DNA of 64,000 nucleotides, from contig WMCF01000003.1 in assembly GCA_009792885.1 (NCBI GenBank), forward strand, positions 19,186,477-19,250,476, in the 5' to 3' direction. The notes beneath the pieces are model-generated. The model saw only the letters and a list, made by a program, of their open reading frames with translations. It had not been told where the DNA came from and ran no database searches. This stretch comes from Eremophila alpestris peregrina. Taxonomy: Eukaryota; Chordata; Aves; Passeriformes; Alaudidae. Both the position numbers and the translations under genes were made by a program. Of the stretch, positions 59,874-64,000 are shown in pieces; positions within the stretch are counted from its first letter, which is position 1, and every line of letters begins with the position of its first letter.

Positions 59874-62800
59874 CTGCAATAAAATTGAGAAACAGCTACT
59901 TAAGTTACTGTACATCTCTCCTAGATTGTTTCTTATTCTAGTATTGAGGAAATGGGCATGTCTTCAATTCAGCATGCAAGTCCATCTACACAGATATTGC
60001 TGTTTCTCACTGTGGGCTAAGGTCTGTCCAAGGGAAGGAACTTTAGCCATCAAAGCTGCAAGAAGGCTGTCAACCAGAATGTAACTAATGTGGTTTCTGT
60101 CTGCCAACAGCACAGAAAGGCCTGGATTTCCAAAACTAGATTGTGTGGTTCTGCCCAGCCAGGAAACACAAGGGAGAACGGAGTAGAAAAAGGGACATGA
60201 GCAATCATTGAAGAGCAAAAATCCAGACCAGAGTACCACTAATGTAGATCATTGTAAAACTGAGGTGGCAGGTTCATTCACTAAATTGCTATTAACACTG
60301 AGGCATGAAGACATGCTGCTCCAGGCTGTTTCAGGCAGTAGACTTCAGTGCTCCAAGATGAGAGTAATTTATGTTTGAAGAGACTTCTGGAAGTCTTTTA
60401 GTCCAATCCCTCAATTCCTACTTAGGAATCAGGTTGCTCAGGGCCTTGTCCTGGTTAAGCTTTAAATATATCTAAGGAAGGAATTTCTACATCTTTCAGA
60501 AGCTATGGCCATCCTCTTAGTAAAAAGTTGCCCATAAAGCAAACCACAATTTCCCACGTTGCAACTTATTTCTGTCACCTTTTTGTCATCTCCAAGGTAA
60601 GTCTAGTCAATAACATCCCATTAGGTAGCTGAAGTTGTACTGCTACAGGACAACTTTCTCCACTATCTAATGGCTCCCTACTGTTACCTATTTCAGACTA
60701 TCAAAACATGTAATTCAGAGTACCAGAGCTAGGAACTTGGATACCAGTATTAGTTGTGTTGCTAACAGATGAAATCTCCAAGTGAAAGCTGATCAGTGCT
60801 ATTACAGCAGAAAAATTCATCTGTTCTAACTGTGCTAGTCAGGCTACTCGTGTAGAAAGAAGCAGTTGCAAAACAAAAAGTGAAAATTCTTCTGTATATT
60901 TAGGACTATAGCTTTACATAGGAGTATAAAGAAATATGTGGACTAATTATTAGCACCCTGACAGTATTAAAAAAAAAACAACCCCAAAACATGACTAATA
61001 AATGGAGGAAAAATCTAGCAGAGGCCTCTGCCCAAATGCAGGCACAACTATTTCAGTAACTTCCTCTCTGTTCCCATTTGCATTTGTCTGAATGACTTGC
61101 TCATTACAGAGCAGTTTCATTTAGTCATTAAAAACAGTTCACAAACCTTTACAAATTCTGCAAACGAGATGGCACTATCTCCATCTTGATCAGCTTCCTG
61201 GATTGTCCTGTCAGCAATGCTGCCCAGCTGTTCATCAGAAATATTTACACCAACCATCATCCGTAATACCTGTAGCATATGAAATAACCATCACTGACAC
61301 AGGAACACGAGTATTCTTAGTGCTTTCCTTTTGTGTGTACTGTCAAAATAACACCACACAAGATTTTCGTTGAAGTAATTTCTAGCCAGACTTCTGTTGT
61401 CCTTTGTATGTTAAGTCTTTCAGGAAATACAGGTATCTTTTGCAGCCACCATTGACAAAGAATCCTGCTTTTACACTAGGCAGCAGGAAGAGGCAGAAGC
61501 AAGAGAAAACTTTTGGAACTGGGAATGAGTAATTTTATCCAATGCTTCTACTTTTCCCCCCAGAAAACATACCAGCATTTGATTGAATATCTGATGTTTG
61601 AGATATTTGCCTACAGGAATCTTGGAAGCAGACAGTCCAGTGACAACTGTCGTTACCCTCCACATTCAGTAAAGCATTTTCTGAGCAGATAGAAGAGGGC
61701 AGCTCCAGTCAAAAGCAACCCTTTTTCTTACATCAGGAACCACAAATTGCCGTGTGTACTTCCCAGGATTAGCAGCATGTAATTACTCCTAGCACAAGCC
61801 TAGTTTCATACATATGTAGCACAGATGAACTTTGATTACCTTTGCTGCAATTTCAAGAGGTTTTATTCTACAGAGAGGATGCACAGAGGATCTGGCAAAC
61901 AACCTAATCCACCTCAGTGACTGTCCTTTTAAAATCCTTTTAAAAGCACCTTTGAAAGTTACAGAAGGTAGTTCTTAAGAGGCTTAGTGTATTTGTTGAA
62001 TATTTAGGTGTCACTTCCAACAGGATCTGCCTAGCCTACTAAACAAGAATAAAGTCCCATACCATATAAAGCTTTAAGATAGAGGTAAGGAGAGACACCA
62101 CATTAATCCAGCAGTTCTGAGAAAACTGTTGCAACTCCACTCTTCTAAGTGGGTATGAAGTGACAGAGAAAATAATGATTGAGTCATTCAAAGCAGCCCT
62201 GTGCTATTTACCTGGAGAAGTTCATCCCTGGAAATCTTGTCATCTTTATCTAGATCGTATAATCGAAAAGCAACTACAGGGAAGAAAGAAAGAAAGTTGA
62301 ATTCAAGTGCCATTATCTTTCTTCATAACAATAGGTTTATCTAAAAGAAAAACAACAAAACTAAGTACTTGTAGATTATTTTAAGAGCATTAGCTTAGAA
62401 TTTTAATTCACCATAAAACTCATGCTCAGTTCCATAAAGCGTTATTACCATACACAGGAACAGCAATATTGCCAATAGCGGGGAAATTTTATGTTCATAA
62501 GCACTCTGCTTGCAGGATATTTTCTCAAAACCCCAAGTCATGGGAGAATAATTATCACTAAGATACATACAGTCCTTTAATTTCCAAGCCAGCCATTTTT
62601 ACATTACCATTCATTCTCCTTGACCATAATTCTGGATGAGATATGACAGAAATTTTAAGTACTCTGAGGACTGTTGCCAACTTTGATTACCAAGAAAGAG
62701 CATTTTACTCATATACTGTAGGCAGACATCCAAATACTTAAGAAAGTACTCAGCTGAAGGTGGGAAAAAAACCCTATATTATATGGAAGAATAGAGAAAT

Positions 62801-63291
62801 AAGCAGAAAAGGTCACTTTATGTATGGGATGTGGCTTCTAAATCAGATATAATTTTAAATACAAACAATTTTGAAACACTTCCATTATGAGACATTTTGC
62901 AAAGCATATATATTACTCAAGAGTCAACCAATTCCACCAAATTCTAATATAACAATGCTCAACTGTTGATATTCTGAACAGATAAGCTTCCAAGTAAATT
63001 TTAAAAAAATCAGACATTAGAAGAGAATATTCTGCAGGAAATAACTGTGCAGAAGATCCCAAGCCCCTTTCCTTCATTGCTAAGGAGTAAAAAAAAAAAC
63101 CCAACCCAATCAAAAAGAAGACAGAAAAATAATTGATTCTACAGGAAGGTTCACATTTCTTACAGTGGAGCTTGTTACTTCTGCTGTTCAGTGGTTCTGG
63201 TCCATTCTGGTCTTTGCTCTTTTCATTATCTTCTATGGGTCGGAAGTGGGCCAGTGTCCTCATGAATCCACGGAAATTCACCTGGTCCTCT
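59820..63291 (-). CDS. CHP1: CHP1, calcineurin B homologous protein 1 (3' part: last four coding exons)
   Basis: CHP1 is a myristoylated EF-hand protein that binds and activates plasma-membrane Na+/H+ exchangers and acts in membrane traffic. Four exons (63291-63164, 62273-62212, 61269-61147 and 59873-59820) join in phase to about 122 residues of the roughly 195 expected. They include EDQVNFRGFMRTLAHF, DNEKSKDQNGPEPLNSR, EF-hand 3 (DLDKDDKISRDE), VLRMMVGVNISDEQLG, EF-hand 4 (DQDGDSAISFAE) and the end DVEQKMSIRFLH. Both EF-hands keep the acidic residues at loop positions 1, 3, 5 and 12 expected for calcium binding. The N-terminal half and promoter lie beyond the right edge. Several minus-strand AATAAA signals (58456-58461, 58268-58273, 57976-57981) could end a 3'UTR of about 1.5-2.3 kb. 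Confidence 0.97.
60340..60610 (-). mobile_element. CR1 LINE 3' fragment, about 270 bp
   Basis: On the plus strand the reverse complement of the CR1 3' region is recognisable in order: TTTGAAGAGACTTCTGGAAG, TTAGTCCAATCCC, CAGGTTGCTCAGGGCCTTGT, ATATCTAAGGAAGGAATTTC, and GGCCATCCTCTTAGTAAAAA. It is an aged, 5'-truncated copy on the minus strand in the last CHP1 intron, and the longest transposon piece seen in the window. Confidence 0.85.
61147..61269 (-). CDS. CHP1: CHP1 exon with EF-hand 4
   Basis: 123 nt in phase 0 encode VLRMMVGVNISDEQLGS through DSAISFAEFVK. Acceptor TATGCTACAG|GTATTA. The donor GTAAAG|GTTTGT is a weaker match than usual. Confidence 0.97.
62212..62273 (-). CDS. CHP1: CHP1 exon with EF-hand 3
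   Basis: 62 nt encode (F)AFRLYDLDKDDKISRDELLQ. Acceptor TTCCCTGTAG|TTGC, donor CTCCAG|GTAAAT. Confidence 0.97.
63164..63291 (-). CDS. CHP1: CHP1 exon (EDQVNFRGFM segment)
   Basis: 128 nt encode EDQVNFRGFMRTLAHFRPIE through SNKLH, with split codons at both ends. Acceptor GCTTACACAG|AGAGG, donor CCACT|GTAAGA. Confidence 0.96.
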
Positions 63292-64000
63292 CTGTGTAAG
63301 CATTTCAGCAGGTCAGTTTTTGGCATACCTTACACAGGCTCTTCATTTCAATAAAGAAGACTTAATATCTGAAGCATCAAGACCATGTCAACTCTTCCAT
63401 TCCCACCTCCCCAGGGTTTGGCTGCCTATGCTGTTGCAAGCTGGGATCATGCTGTTATGAAGTAGGATGTGTGAAAAAAAGAAGCTGTGGGAAGTCTTAT
63501 TGAGGGTTCCCTTTCCTTACCTGCAAAATCCACTTAATCTGAAGCCCTCACCCTTAACCTGTGCCTGAGCTATGCTGCTGCTATGCCCAAATGTAGCAAT
63601 GAATCTCCCTGATTCCCCTGGATTGACTTGATACTAGTTTCAGCACTGTCAAGCACTGGGGTGTTGGTTGACCTGGCAACTGGACATGCTCTGTTTTTTG
63701 TGTTCAGGTATGTACCCTTCTTCAGCAAGTACATCACCCCTTCCAGCTTAGCTGTCACCCTTGGCTCCTGCCTGTGGGGCTGTCATTGCTCACTGCTCTC
63801 TTTGTCAGAGAGTTCTCTTCTCTAGTTTCTGTGGGAACCAGCCATGTAAATACTTCCCAGGATGCCTGCTTTCTATTCACTAAGCCCTGCCTGGTTTTAG
63901 CTGATATTATGACTTGATTAGACAATTCAATCTCCGTCTATCAGTAATGAAAACTGTGTTCAACAGTAGAAGCAGATTCCACAGAACAATCCAGAAAGGT
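63292..64000 (-). other. CHP1: CHP1 intron (partial)
   Basis: Intronic sequence upstream of the EDQVNFRGFM exon, running to the window edge. I searched for the preceding CHP1 exon (ending near FFPEG) and did not find it. Confidence 0.7.

Overview
The window reads as a vertebrate nuclear chromosome segment, most likely from a bird. The genes have many introns with GT-AG splice sites, there are three CpG-island promoters, and the recognisable interspersed repeats are CR1-type LINE tails. Five known protein genes and one known long noncoding RNA occur in the order RTF1 - NDUFAF1 - NUSAP1 - OIP5 - OIP5-AS1 (Cyrano) - CHP1. This is the human 15q15.1 block read in reverse. The species cannot be fixed from the sequence alone.

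Layout. (1) 1-14.3 kb, minus strand: the 5' part of RTF1 (exons 1-4, running off the left edge), a Paf1-complex transcription elongation factor. (2) 14.3-14.65 kb: a CpG-island divergent promoter with an NRF1 palindrome, shared by RTF1 and NDUFAF1. (3) 16.0-21.3 kb, plus strand: NDUFAF1, a mitochondrial complex I assembly factor, with one GC-AG intron. (4) 23.3-34.5 kb, minus strand: NUSAP1, a mitotic spindle protein, 13 coding exons. (5) 34.46-34.83 kb: a divergent NUSAP1/OIP5 promoter with seven CCAAT boxes and a CHR-like element. (6) 34.8-40.15 kb, plus strand: OIP5 (MIS18B), a centromere licensing factor. (7) about 40.8-56.15 kb, minus strand: the Cyrano lncRNA, identified by its near-complete miR-7 pairing site at 46849-46873. 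I infer a CpG-island first exon, a 36-nt second exon and a terminal exon of more than 7 kb. (8) 59.8-63.3 kb, minus strand: the last four coding exons of CHP1, running off the right edge.

The genes alternate as divergent and convergent pairs. RTF1/NDUFAF1 and NUSAP1/OIP5 diverge from shared promoters, while NDUFAF1/NUSAP1 and OIP5/Cyrano converge tail to tail. NUSAP1 and OIP5 both act in mitosis, which fits their shared CCAAT/CHR promoter. Cyrano is known in mammals to trigger miR-7 destruction, and the intact site suggests the same activity here.

The remaining sequence is intron or short intergenic DNA. It holds CR1 fragments, A/C- or T/G-rich low-complexity tracts, a TA microsatellite next to the miR-7 site and a 55-bp tandem duplication. 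I found no tRNA, rRNA, CRISPR array or intact transposon, and no wholly new multi-gene system. Coding exon boundaries were set by hand from splice signals and reading-frame continuity and are internally consistent in phase. UTR ends and all noncoding exon limits are approximate.
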